A stretch of DNA of 64,000 nt, from the NCBI GenBank assembly GCA_028752905.1, contig JAQNBH010000012.1, positions 20,301,545-20,365,544 of the forward strand. Reading direction: 5' to 3'. Positions within the stretch are counted from its first letter, which is position 1. Every line of letters begins with the position of its first letter. Below are positions 51,524-63,170 of the stretch, one piece after another. Source of the DNA: Cladorhizidae sp. MBARI D1340-BT2. Its lineage: Eukaryota > Porifera > Demospongiae > Poecilosclerida > Cladorhizidae. The notes under the pieces were generated by a model. That model was not told where the DNA came from. It made no database searches and was given only the letters and a program-made list of their open reading frames with translations. Position numbers and translations under genes: made by a program.

Positions 51524-52439
51524 TCAAGATAGAGAACACATAATGAAACCTATCATTCGAATCATATCAAGTCCATTACAGTGAAGTATGCAGAATATTA
51601 TGGATGTTTGATATCAACAGAGAGCACAGGGAGAGACCTATCTTAATAGCTATAAATTATATCAAGTTTATACAGTGAAGTGTGGAGAATCTATGAAGCT
51701 AACCTGTTTAGCATCAAGATAGAGAACACATAGAGAAACCTATCTTGTGATTCTATGTATGCAGAATATACGGATGTTTGGTATCAAGAGAGAGAACAGA
51801 GAGAGGCCTACCTTTAGAGCTATATATCAAGTCTATTCAGTGAAGTGTGGAGAATCTATGAAGCTAACATGTTTAGCTCAAGATAGAGAACAATGAGAGA
51901 TACCTATCTTGCAAGTCCATTACAGTGAATTGTGCAGAATATATGGATGTTTGGTATCAAGAGAGAGCACTTAGAGAGTCCTATCTTAATAGCTATACAT
52001 CAAGTCTATTCAGTGAAGTGTGGATAATCTACGAAGCTAACATGTTTAGCATCAAGTAAGAGTACAATTCATAACTGCCCTAATTAACAAGACCAAAGTC
52101 CCAGATTTTGTCAACTGATAGAGAAGGCCCTTATCTGCAACATGTCAACAGATTATCAATAAATGTAGTGGTTTTTCACTGGCAGGCCACCGCTTTGGCA
52201 ACTGGAAAACGCCAGGAAAGATCGCAAACCTTACCACTTCAAATCACCATAACTTGCTAATACTTAGAGTACTCAAACTTTTGGCACATACAAAAGACAG
52301 ATAATTAGAAGGGCTATTCAGTGATATAAAAATTATCTTTTTTGGGTAAAGTGTAGAAAAGTTATGAGCTTTACGGCAAAATAACAAGATTTTTGGGGGG
52401 AAAATTAGAAACATATTATAGACCAAATTAGGGCAAATA
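51524..52439 (+). repeat. Satellite monomer m58, 916 bp (L)
   Basis: gtatgcag and AATTA in A, acaatgag, private gtgaattgtg in C, gcacatac, ctattcagtg and tta. Confidence 0.95.
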
Positions 52440-53326
52440 TCAAGATAGAGAACACATAATGAAACCTATCATTCGAATCATATCAAGTCCATTACAGTGA
52501 AGTGTGCAGAATATTATGGATGTTTGATATCAACAGAGAGCACAGGGAGAGACCTATCTTAATAGCTATATATCAAGTTTATACAGTGAAGTGTGGAGAA
52601 TCTATGAAGCTAACCTGTTTAGCATCAAGATAGAGAACACATAGAGAAACCTATCTTGTGATTCTATGTATGCAGAATATACGGATGTTTGGTATCAAGA
52701 GAGAGAACAGAGAAAGGCCTACCTTTAGAGCTATATATCAAGTCTATTCAGTGAAGTGTGGAGAATCTATGAAGCTAACATGTTTAGCTCAAGATAGAGA
52801 ACACTGAGAGATAACTATCTTGCAAGTCCATTACAGTGAAGTGTGCAGAATATATGGATGTTTGGTATCAAGAGAGAGCACTTAGAGAGTCCTATCTTAA
52901 TAGCTATACATCAAGTCTATTCAGTGAAGTGTGGATAATCTACGAAGCTAAAATGTCATAACTGCCCTAATTAACAAGACCAAAGTCCCAGATTTTGTCA
53001 ACTGATAGAGAAGGCCCTTATCTGCAACATGTCAACAGATTATCAATAAATGTAGTGGTTTTTCACTGGCAGGCCACCGCTTTGGCAACTGGAAAACGCC
53101 AGGAAAGATCGCAAACCTTACCACTTCAAATCACCATAACTTGCTAATACTTAGTGTACTCAAACTTTTGGCACATACAAAAGACAGATAATTAGAAGGG
53201 CTATCCGGTGATATAAAAATTATCTTTTTTGGGTAAAGTGTAGAAAAGTTATGAGCTTTACGGCAAAATAACAAGATTTTTGGGGGGAAAATTAGAAACA
53301 TATTATAGACCAAATTAGGGCAAATA
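52440..53326 (+). repeat. Satellite monomer m59, 887 bp (S), trimer type X
   Basis: agaaaggcc, ataactatc, ctaaaatgtc; private cttagtgtac; gcacatac; tta. It is preceded by tta but lacks AATTA. Confidence 0.95.
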
Positions 53327-54216
53327 TCAAGATAGAGAACACATAATGAAACCTATCATTCGAATCATATCAAGTCCATTACAGTGAAGTGTGCAGAATA
53401 TTATGGATGTTTGATATCAACAGAGAGCACAGGGAGAGACCTATCTTAATAGCTATAAATTATATCAAGTTTATACAGTGAAGTGTGGAGAATCTATGAA
53501 GCTAACCTGTTTAGCATCAAGATAGAGAACACATAGAGAAACCTATCTTGTGATTCTATGTATGCAGAATATACGGATGTTTGGTATCAAGAGAGAGAAC
53601 AGAGAGAGGCCTACCTTTAGAGCTATATATCAAGTCTATTCAGTGAAGTGTGGAGAATCTATGAAGCTAACATGTTTAGCTCAAGATAGAGAACAATGAG
53701 AGATACCTATCTTGCAAGTCCATTACAGTGAAGTGTGCAGAATATATGGATGTTTGGTATCAAGAGAGAGCACTTAGAGAGTCCTATCTTAATAGCTATA
53801 CATCAAGTCTATTCAGTGAAGTGTGGATAATCTACGAAGCTAACATGTCATAACTGCCCTAATTAACAAGACCAAAGTCCCAGATTTTGTCAACTGATAG
53901 AGAAGGCCCTTATCTGCAACATGTCAACAGATTATCAATAAATGTAGTGGTTTTTCACTGGCAGGCCACCGCTTTGGCAACTGGAAAACGCCAGGAAAGA
54001 TCGCAAACCTTACCACTTCAAATCACCATAACTTGCTAATACTTAGAGTACTGAAAATTTTGGCACGTACAAAGGACAGATAATTAGAAGGGCTATTCGG
54101 TGATATAAAAATTAGCTTTTTTTGAGTAAAGTGTAGAAAAGTTATGAGCTTTACGGCAAAATAACAAGATTTTTTGGGGGAAAATGAGAAACATATAGAC
54201 CAAATTAGGGCAAATA
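53327..54216 (+). repeat. Satellite monomer m60, 890 bp (S), trimer type Y
   Basis: AATTA, acaatgag, actgaaaa with cacgtacaaagg, ttcggtg, T7gag; tract2 T6G5A4. Confidence 0.95.
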
Positions 54217-55123
54217 TCAAGATAGAGAACACATAATGAAACCTATCATTCGAATCATATCAAGTCCATTACAGTGAAGTGTGCAGAATATTATGGATGT
54301 TTGATATCAACAGAGAGCACAGGGAGAGACCTATCTTAATAGCTATATTCAAGTTTATACAGTGAAGTGTGGAGAATCTATGAAGCTAACCTGTTTAGCA
54401 TCAAGATAGAGAACACATAGAGAAACCTATCTTGTGATTCTATGTATGCAGAATATACGGATGTTTGGTATCAAGAGAGAGAACAGAGAGAGGCCTACCT
54501 TTAGAGCTATATATCAAGTCTATTCAGTGAAGTGTGGAGAATCTATGAAGCTAACATGTTTAGCTCAAGATAGAGAACACTGAGAGATACCTATCTTGCA
54601 AGTCCATTACAGTGAAGTGTGCAGAATATATGGATGTTTGGTATCAAGAGAGAGCACTTAGAGAGTCCTATCTTAATAGCTATACATCAAGTCTATTCAG
54701 TGAAGTGTGGATAATCTACGAAGCTAACATGTTTAGCATCAAGTAAGAGTACAATTCATAACTGCCCTAATTAACAAGACCAAAGTCCCAGATTTTGTCA
54801 ACTGATAGAGAAGGCCCTTATCTGCAACATGTCAACAGATTATCAATAAATGTAGTGGTTTTTCACTGGCAGGCCACCGCTTTGGCAACTGGAAAACGCC
54901 AGGAAAGATCGCAAACCTTACCACTTCAAATCACCATAACTTGCTAATACTTAGAGTACTCAAACTTTTGGCACGTACAAAAGACAGATAATTAGAAGGG
55001 CTACCCGGTGATATGAAAATTATCTTTTTTGGGTAAAGTGTAGAAAAGTTATGAGCTTTACGGCAAAATAACAAGATTTTTGGGGGGAAAATGAGAAACA
55101 TATAGACCAAATTAGGGCAAATA
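54217..55123 (+). repeat. Satellite monomer m61, 907 bp (L), trimer type Z
   Basis: ctatattcaag (one base lost), L, gcacgtac, private ctacccggtg, then atatgaaaattatc. Confidence 0.95.
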
Positions 55124-56010
55124 TCAAGATAGAGAACACATAATGAAACCTATCATTCGAATCATATCAAGTCCATTACAGTGAAGTGTGCAGAATATTA
55201 TGGATGTTTGATATCAACAGAGAGCACAGGGAGAGACCTATCTTAATAGCTATATATCAAGTTTATACAGTGAAGTGTGGAGAATCTATGAAGCTAACCT
55301 GTTTAGCATCAAGATAGAGAACACATAGAGAAACCTATCTTGTGATTCTATGTATGCAGAATATACGGATGTTTGGTATCAAGAGAGAGAACAGAGAAAG
55401 GCCTACCTTTAGAGCTATATATCAAGTCTATTCAGTGAAGTGTGGAGAATCTATGAAGCTAACATGTTTAGCTCAAGATAGAGAACACTGAGAGATACCT
55501 ATCTTGCAAGTCCATTACAGTGAAGTGTGCAGAATATATGGATGTTTGGTATCAAGAGAGAGCACTTAGAGAGTCCTATCTTAATAGCTATACATCAAGT
55601 CTATTCAGTGAAGTGTGGATAATCTACGAAGCTAACATGTCATAACTGCCCTAATTAACAAGACCAAAGTCCCAGATTTTGTCAACTGATAGAGAAGGCC
55701 CTTATCTGCAACATGTCAACAGATTATCAATAAATGTAGTGGTTTTTCACTGGCAGGCCACCGCTTTGGCAACTGGAAAACGCCAGGAAAGATCGCAAAC
55801 CTTACCACTTCAAATCACCATAACTTGCTAATACTTAGAGTACTCAAAATTTTGGCACGTACAAAAGACAGATAATTAGAAGGGCTATCCGGTGATATAA
55901 AAATTAGCTTTTTTGGGTAAAGTGTAGAAAAGTTATGAGCTTTACGGCAAAATAACAAGATTTTTGGGGGGAAAATTAGAAACATATTATAGACCAAATT
56001 AGGGCAAATA
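55124..56010 (+). repeat. Satellite monomer m62, 887 bp (S), trimer type X
   Basis: agaaaggcc but ordinary C; caaaattttggcacgtac; ttagcttttttggg; tta. Second form of X. Confidence 0.95.
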
Positions 56011-56900
56011 TCAAGATAGAGAACACATAATGAAACCTATCATTCGAATCATATCAAGTCCATTACAGTGAAGTGTGCAGAATATTATGGATGTTTGATA
56101 TCAACAGAGAGCACAGGGAGAGACCTATCTTAATAGCTATAAATTATATCAAGTTTATACAGTGAAGTGTGGAGAATCTATGAAGCTAACCTGTTTAGCA
56201 TCAAGATAGAGAACACATAGAGAAACCTATCTTGTGATTCTATGTATGCAGAATATACGGATGTTTGGTATCAAGAGAGAGAACAGAGAGAGGCCTACCT
56301 TTAGAGCTATATATCAAGTCTATTCAGTGAAGTGTGGAGAATCTATGAAGCTAACATGTTTAGCTCAAGATAGAGAACAATGAGAAATACCTATCTTGCA
56401 AGTCCATTACAGTGAAGTGTGCAGAATATATGGATGTTTGGTATCAAGAGAGAGCACTTAGAGAGTCCTATCTTAATAGCTATACATCAAGTCTATTCAG
56501 TGAAGTGTGGATAATCTACGAAGCTAACATGTCATAACTGCCCTAATTAACAAGACCAAAGTCCCAGATTTTGTCAACTGATAGAGAAGGCCCTTATCTG
56601 CAACATGTCAACAGATTATCAATAAATGTAGTGGTTTTTCACTGGCAGGCCACCGCTTTGGCAACTGGAAAACGCCAGGAAAGATCGCAAACCTTACCAC
56701 TTCAAATCACCATAACTTGCTAATACTTAGAGTACTGAAAATTTTGGCACGTACAAAGGACAGATAATTAGAAGGGCTATTCGGTGATATAAAAATTAGC
56801 TTTTTTTGAGTAAAGTGTAGAAAAGTTATGAGCTTTACGGCAAAATAACAAGATTTTTGGGGGGAAAATGAGAAACATATAGACCAAATTAGGGCAAATA
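56011..56900 (+). repeat. Satellite monomer m63, 890 bp (S), trimer type Y
   Basis: AATTA, acaatgagaaatacc (private), actgaaaa, T7gag; tract2 T5G6A4. Confidence 0.95.
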
Positions 56901-57807
56901 TCAAGATAGAGAACACATAATGAAACCTATCATTCGAATCATATCAAGTCCATTACAGTGAAGTGTGCAGAATATTATGGATGTTTGATATCAACAGAGA
57001 GCACAGGGAGAGACCTATCTTAATAGCTATATTCAAGTTTATACAGTGAAGTGTGGAGAATCTATGAAGCTAACCTGTTTAGCATCAAGATAGAGAACAC
57101 ATAGAGAAACCTATCTTGTGATTCTATGTATGCAGAATATACGGATGTTTGGTATCAAGAGAGAGAACAGAGAGAGGCCTACCTTTAGAGCTATATATCA
57201 AGTCTATTCAGTGAAGTGTGGAGAATCTATGAAGCTAACATGTTTAGCTCAAGATAGAGAACACTGAGAGATACCTATCTTGCAAGTCCATTACAGTGAA
57301 GTGTGCAGAATATATGGATGTTTGGTATCAAGAGAGAGCACTTAGAGAGTCCTATCTTAATAGCTATACATCAAGTCTATTCAGTGAAGTGTGGATAATC
57401 TACGAAGCTAACATGTTTAGCATCAAGTAAGAGTACAATTCATAACTGCCCTAATTAACAAGACCAAAGTCCCAGATTTTGTCAACTGATAGAGAAGGCC
57501 CTTATCTGCAACATGTCAACAGATTATCAATAAATGTAGTGGTTTTTCACTGGCAGGCCACCGCTTTGGCAACTGGAAAACGCCAGGAAAGATCGCAAAC
57601 CTTACCACTTCAAATCACCATAACTTGCTAATACTTAGAGTACTCAAACTTTTGGCACGTACAAAAGACAGATAATTAGAAGGGCTATCCGGTGATATGA
57701 AAATTATATTTTTTGGGTAAAGTGTAGAAAAGTTATGAGCTTTACGGCAAAATAACAAGATTTTTGGGGGGAAAATGAGAAACATATAGACCAAATTAGG
57801 GCAAATA
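56901..57807 (+). repeat. Satellite monomer m64, 907 bp (L), trimer type Z
   Basis: ctatattcaag, L, then atatgaaaattatatttttt, shared with m69. Confidence 0.95.
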
Positions 57808-58694
57808 TCAAGATAGAGAACACATAATGAAACCTATCATTCGAATCATATCAAGTCCATTACAGTGAAGTGTGCAGAATATTATGGATGTTTGATATCA
57901 ACAGAGAGCACAGGGAGAGACCTATCTTAATAGCTATATATCAAGTTTATACAGTGAAGTGTGGAGAATCTATGAAGCTAACCTGTTTAGCATCAAGATA
58001 GAGAACACATAGAGAAACCTATCTTGTGATTCTATGTATGCAGAATATACGGATGTTTGGTATCAAGAGAGAGAACAGAGAAAGGCCTACCTTTAGAGCT
58101 ATATATCAAGTCTATTCAGTGAAGTGTGGAGAATCTATGAAGCTAACATGTTTAGCTCAAGATAGAGAACACTGAGAGATAACTATCTTGCAAGTCCATT
58201 ACAGTGAAGTGTGCAGAATATATGGATGTTTGGTATCAAGAGAGAGCACTTAGAGAGTCCTATCTTAATAGCTATACATCAAGTCTATTCAGTGAAGTGT
58301 GGATAATCTACGAAGCTAAAATGTCATAACTGCCCTAATTAACAAGACCAAAGTCCCAGATTTTGTCAACTGATAGAGAAGGCCCTTATCTGCAACATGT
58401 CAACAGATTATCAATAAATGTAGTGGTTTTTCACTGGCAGGCCACCGCTTTGGCAACTGGAAAACGCCAGGAAAGATCGCAAACCTTACCACTTCAAATC
58501 ACCATAACTTGCTAATACTTAGAGTACTCAAACTTTTGGCACATACAAAAGACAGATAATTAGAAGGGCTATCCGGTGATATAAAAATTATCTTTTTTGG
58601 GTAAAGTGTAGAAAAGTTATGAGCTTTACGGCAAAATAACAAGATTTTTGGGGGGAAAATTAGAAACATATTATAGACCAAATTAGGGCAAATA
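57808..58694 (+). repeat. Satellite monomer m65, 887 bp (S), trimer type X
   Basis: agaaaggcc, ataactatc, ctaaaatgtc, gcacatac, tta. It matches m59. Confidence 0.95.
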
Positions 58695-59584
58695 TCAAGA
58701 TAGAGAACACATAATGAAACCTATCATTCGAATCATATCAAGTCCATTACAGTGAAGTGTGCAGAATATTATGGATGTTTGATATCAACAGAGAGCACAG
58801 GGAGAGACCTATCTTAATAGCTATAAATTATATCAAGTTTATACAGTGAAGTGTGGAGAATCTATGAAGCTAACCTGTTTAGCATCAAGATAGAGAACAC
58901 ATAGAGAAACCTATCTTGTGATTCTATGTATGCAGAATATACGGATGTTTGGTATCAAGAGAGAGAACAGAGAGAGGCCTACCTTTAGAGCTATATATCA
59001 AGTCTATTCAGTGAAGTGTGGAGAATCTATGAAGCTAACATGTTTAGCTCAAGATAGAGAACAATGAGAGATACCTATCTTGCAAGTCCATTACAGTGAA
59101 GTGTGCAGAATATATGGATGTTTGGTATCAAGAGAGAGCACTTAGAGAGTCCTATCTTAATAGCTATACATCAAGTCTATTCAGTGAAGTGTGGATAATC
59201 TACGAAGCTAACATGTCATAACTGCCCTAATTAACAAGACCAAAGTCCCAGATTTTGTCAACTGATAGAGAAGGCCCTTATCTGCAACATGTCAACAGAT
59301 TATCAATAAATGTAGTGGTTTTTCACTGGCAGGCCACCGCTTTGGCAACTGGAAAACGCCAGGAAAGATCGCAAACCTTACCACTTCAAATCACCATAAC
59401 TTGCTAATACTTAGAGTACTGAAAATTTTGGCACGTACAAAGGACAGATAATTAGAAGGGCTATTCGGTGATATAAAAATTAGCTTTTTTTGAGTAAAGT
59501 GTAGAAAAGTTATGAGCTTTACGGCAAAATAACAAGATTTTTGGGGGGAAAATGAGAAACATATAGACCAAATTAGGGCAAATA
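58695..59584 (+). repeat. Satellite monomer m66, 890 bp (S), trimer type Y
   Basis: AATTA, acaatgag, actgaaaa, ttcggtg, T7gag; tract2 T5G6A4. Confidence 0.95.
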
Positions 59585-60491
59585 TCAAGATAGAGAACAC
59601 ATAATGAAACCTATCATTCGAATCATATCAAGTCCATTACAGTGAAGTGTGCAGAATATTATGGATGTTTGATATCAACAGAGAGCACAGGGAGAGACCT
59701 ATCTTAATAGCTATATTCAAGTTTATACAGTGAAGTGTGGAGAATCTATGAAGCTAACCTGTTTAGCATCAAGATAGAGAACACATAGAGAAACCTATCT
59801 TGTGATTCTATGTATGCAGAATATACGGATGTTTGGTATCAAGAGAGAGAACAGAGAGAGGCCTACCTTTAGAGCTATATATCAAGTCTATTCAGTGAAG
59901 TGTGGAGAATCTATGAAGCTAACATGTTTAGCTCAAGATAGAGAACACTGAGAGATACCTATCTTGCAAGTCCATTACAGTGAAGTGTGCAGAATATATG
60001 GATGTTTGGTATCAAGAGAGAGCACTTAGAGAGTCCTATCTTAATAGCTATACATCAAGTCTATTCAGTGAAGTGTGGATAATCTACGAAGCTAACATGT
60101 TTAGCATCAAGTAAGAGTACAATTCATAACTGCCCTAATTAACAAGACCAAAGTCCCAGATTTTGTCAACTGATAGAGAAGGCCCTTATCTGCAACATGT
60201 CAACAGATTATCAATAAATGTAGTGGTTTTTCACTGGCAGGCCACCGCTTTGGCAACTGGAAAACGCCAGGAAAGATCGCAAACCTTACCACTTCAAATC
60301 ACCATAACTTGCTAATACTTAGAGTACTCAAACTTTTGGCACGTACAAAAGACAGATAATTAGAAGGGCTATCCGGTGATATGAAAATTATCTTTTTTGG
60401 GTAAAGTGTAGAAAAGTTATGAGCTTTACGGCAAAATAACAAGATTTTTGGGGGGAAAATGAGAAACATATAGACCAAATTAGGGCAAATA
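59585..60491 (+). repeat. Satellite monomer m67, 907 bp (L), trimer type Z
   Basis: ctatattcaag, L, atatgaaaattatc. It matches m61 apart from m61's ctacccggtg. Confidence 0.95.
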
Positions 60492-61375
60492 TCAAGATAG
60501 AGAACACATAATGAAACCTATCATTCGAATCATATCAAGTCCATTACAGTGAAGTGTGCAGAATATTATGGATGTTTGATATCAACAGAGAGCACAGGGA
60601 GAGACCTATCTTAATAGCTATATATCAAGTTTATACAGTGAAGTGTGGAGAATCTATGAAGCTAACCTGTTTAGCATCAAGATAGAGAACACATAGAGAA
60701 ACCTATCTTGTGATTCTATGTATGCAGAATATACGGATGTTTGGTATCAAGAGAGAGAACAGAGAAAGGCCTACCTTTAGAGCTATATATCAAGTCTATT
60801 CAGTGAAGTGTGGAGAATCTATGAAGCTAACATGTTTAGCTCAAGATAGAGAACACTGAGAGATACCTATCTTGCAAGTCCATTACAGTGAAGTGTGCAG
60901 AATATATGGATGTTTGGTATCAAGAGAGAGCACTTAGAGAGTCCTATCTTAATAGCTATACATCAAGTCTATTCAGTGAAGTGTGGATAATCTACGAAGC
61001 TAACATGTCATAACTGCCCTAATTAACAAGACCAAAGTCCCAGATTTTGTCAACTGATAGAGAAGGCCCTTATCTGCAACATGTCAACAGATTATCAATA
61101 AATGTAGTGGTTTTTCACTGGCAGGCCACCGCTTTGGCAACTGGAAAACGCCAGGAAAGATCGCAAACCTTACCACTTCAAATCACCATAACTTGCTAAT
61201 ACTTAGAGTACTCAAAATTTTGGCACGTACAAAAGACAGATAATTAGAAGGGCTATCCGGTGATATAAAAATTATCATTTTGGGGTAAAGTGTAGAAATG
61301 TTATGAGCTTTACGGCAAAATAACAAGATTTTTGGGGGGAAAATGAGAAACATATAGACCAAATTAGGGCAAATA
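60492..61375 (+). repeat. Satellite monomer m68, 884 bp (S), recombinant X
   Basis: The front is X (agaaaggcc, caaaattttggcacgtac). The back has attatcattttgggg and agaaatgtt as in m37/m43, and lacks tta. Confidence 0.95.
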
Positions 61376-62283
61376 TCAAGATAGAGAACACATAATGAAA
61401 CCTATCATTCGAATCATATCAAGTCCATTACAGTGAAGTGTGCAGAATATTATGGATGTTTGATATCAACAGAGAGCACAGGGAGAGACCTATCTTAATA
61501 GCTATATATCAAGTTTATACAGTGAAGTGTGGAGAATCTATGAAGCTAACCTGTTTAGCATCAAGATAGAGAACACATAGAGAAACCTATCTTGTGATTC
61601 TATGTATGCAGAATATACGGATGTTTGGTATCAAGAGAGAGAACAGAGAGAGGCCTACCTTTAGAGCTATATATCAAGTCTATTCAGTGAAGTGTGGAGA
61701 ATCTATGAAGCTAACATGTTTAGCTCAAGATAGAGAACACTGAGAGATACCTATCTTGCAAGTCCATTACAGTGAAGTGTGCAGAATATATGGATGTTTG
61801 GTATCAAGAGAGAGCACTTAGAGAGTCCTATCTTAATAGCTATACATCAAGTCTATTCAGTGAAGTGTGGATAATCTACGAAGCTAACATGTTTAGCATC
61901 AAGTAAGAGTACAATTCATAACTGCCCTAATTAACAAGACCAAAGTCCCAGATTTTGTCAACTGATAGAGAAGGCCCTTATCTGCAACATGTCAACAGAT
62001 TATCAATAAATGTAGTGGTTTTTCACTGGCAGGCCACCGCTTTGGCAACTGGAAAACGCCAGGAAAGATCGCAAACCTTACCACTTCAAATCACCATAAC
62101 TTGCTAATACTTAGAGTACTCAAACTTTTGGCACGTACAAAAGACAGATAATTAGAAGGGCTATCCGGTGATATGAAAATTATATTTTTTGGGTAAAGTG
62201 TAGAAAAGTTATGAGCTTTACGGCAAAATAACAAGATTTTTGGGGGGAAAATGAGAAACATATAGACCAAATTAGGGCAAATA
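61376..62283 (+). repeat. Satellite monomer m69, 908 bp (L), Z-like
   Basis: Ordinary ctatatatcaag in A, but the Z-type U with atatgaaaattatatttttt as in m64. No Y monomer precedes it. Confidence 0.95.
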
Positions 62284-63170
62284 TCAAGATAGAGAACACA
62301 TAATGAAACCTATCATTCGAATCATATCAAGTCCATTACAGTGAAGTGTGCAGAATATTATGGATGTTTGATATCAACAGAGAGCACAGGGAGAGACCTA
62401 TCTTAATAGCTATATATCAAGTTTATACAGTGAAGTGTGGAGAATCTATGAAGCTAACCTGTTTAGCATCAAGATAGAGAACACATAGAGAAACCTATCT
62501 TGTGATTCTATGTATGCAGAATATACGGATGTTTGGTATCAAGAGAGAGAACAGAGAAAGGCCTACCTTTAGAGCTATATATCAAGTCTATTCAGTGAAG
62601 TGTGGAGAATCTATGAAGCTAACATGTTTAGCTCAAGATAGAGAACACTGAGAGATAACTATCTTGCAAGTCCATTACAGTGAAGTGTGCAGAATATATG
62701 GATGTTTGGTATCAAGAGAGAGCACTTAGAGAGTCCTATCTTAATAGCTATACATCAAGTCTATTCAGTGAAGTGTGGATAATCTACGAAGCTAAAATGT
62801 CATAACTGCCCTAATTAACAAGACCAAAGTCCCAGATTTTGTCAACTGATAGAGAAGGCCCTTATCTGCAACATGTCAACAGATTATCAATAAATGTAGT
62901 GGTTTTTCACTGGCAGGCCACCGCTTTGGCAACTGGAAAACGCCAGGAAAGATCGCAAACCTTACCACTTCAAATCACCATAACTTGCTAATACTTAGAG
63001 TACTCAAACTTTTGGCACATACAAAAGACAGATAATTAGAAGGGCTATCCGGTGATATAAAAATTATCTTTTTTGGGTAAAGTGTAGAAAAGTTATGAGC
63101 TTTACGGCAAAATAACAAGATTTTTGGGGGGAAAATTAGAAACATATTATAGACCAAATTAGGGCAAATA
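62284..63170 (+). repeat. Satellite monomer m70, 887 bp (S), trimer type X
   Basis: agaaaggcc, ataactatc, ctaaaatgtc, gcacatac, tta. It matches m59 and m65. Confidence 0.95.

Noticed and set aside
35142..63157. Repeated minus-strand frames of 60-69 codons in U
   Set aside because: They are the same U frame as above, opened by aaaTTAg (from aaaTGAg) or small indels. They follow the repeat period and differ with neutral-looking variants.
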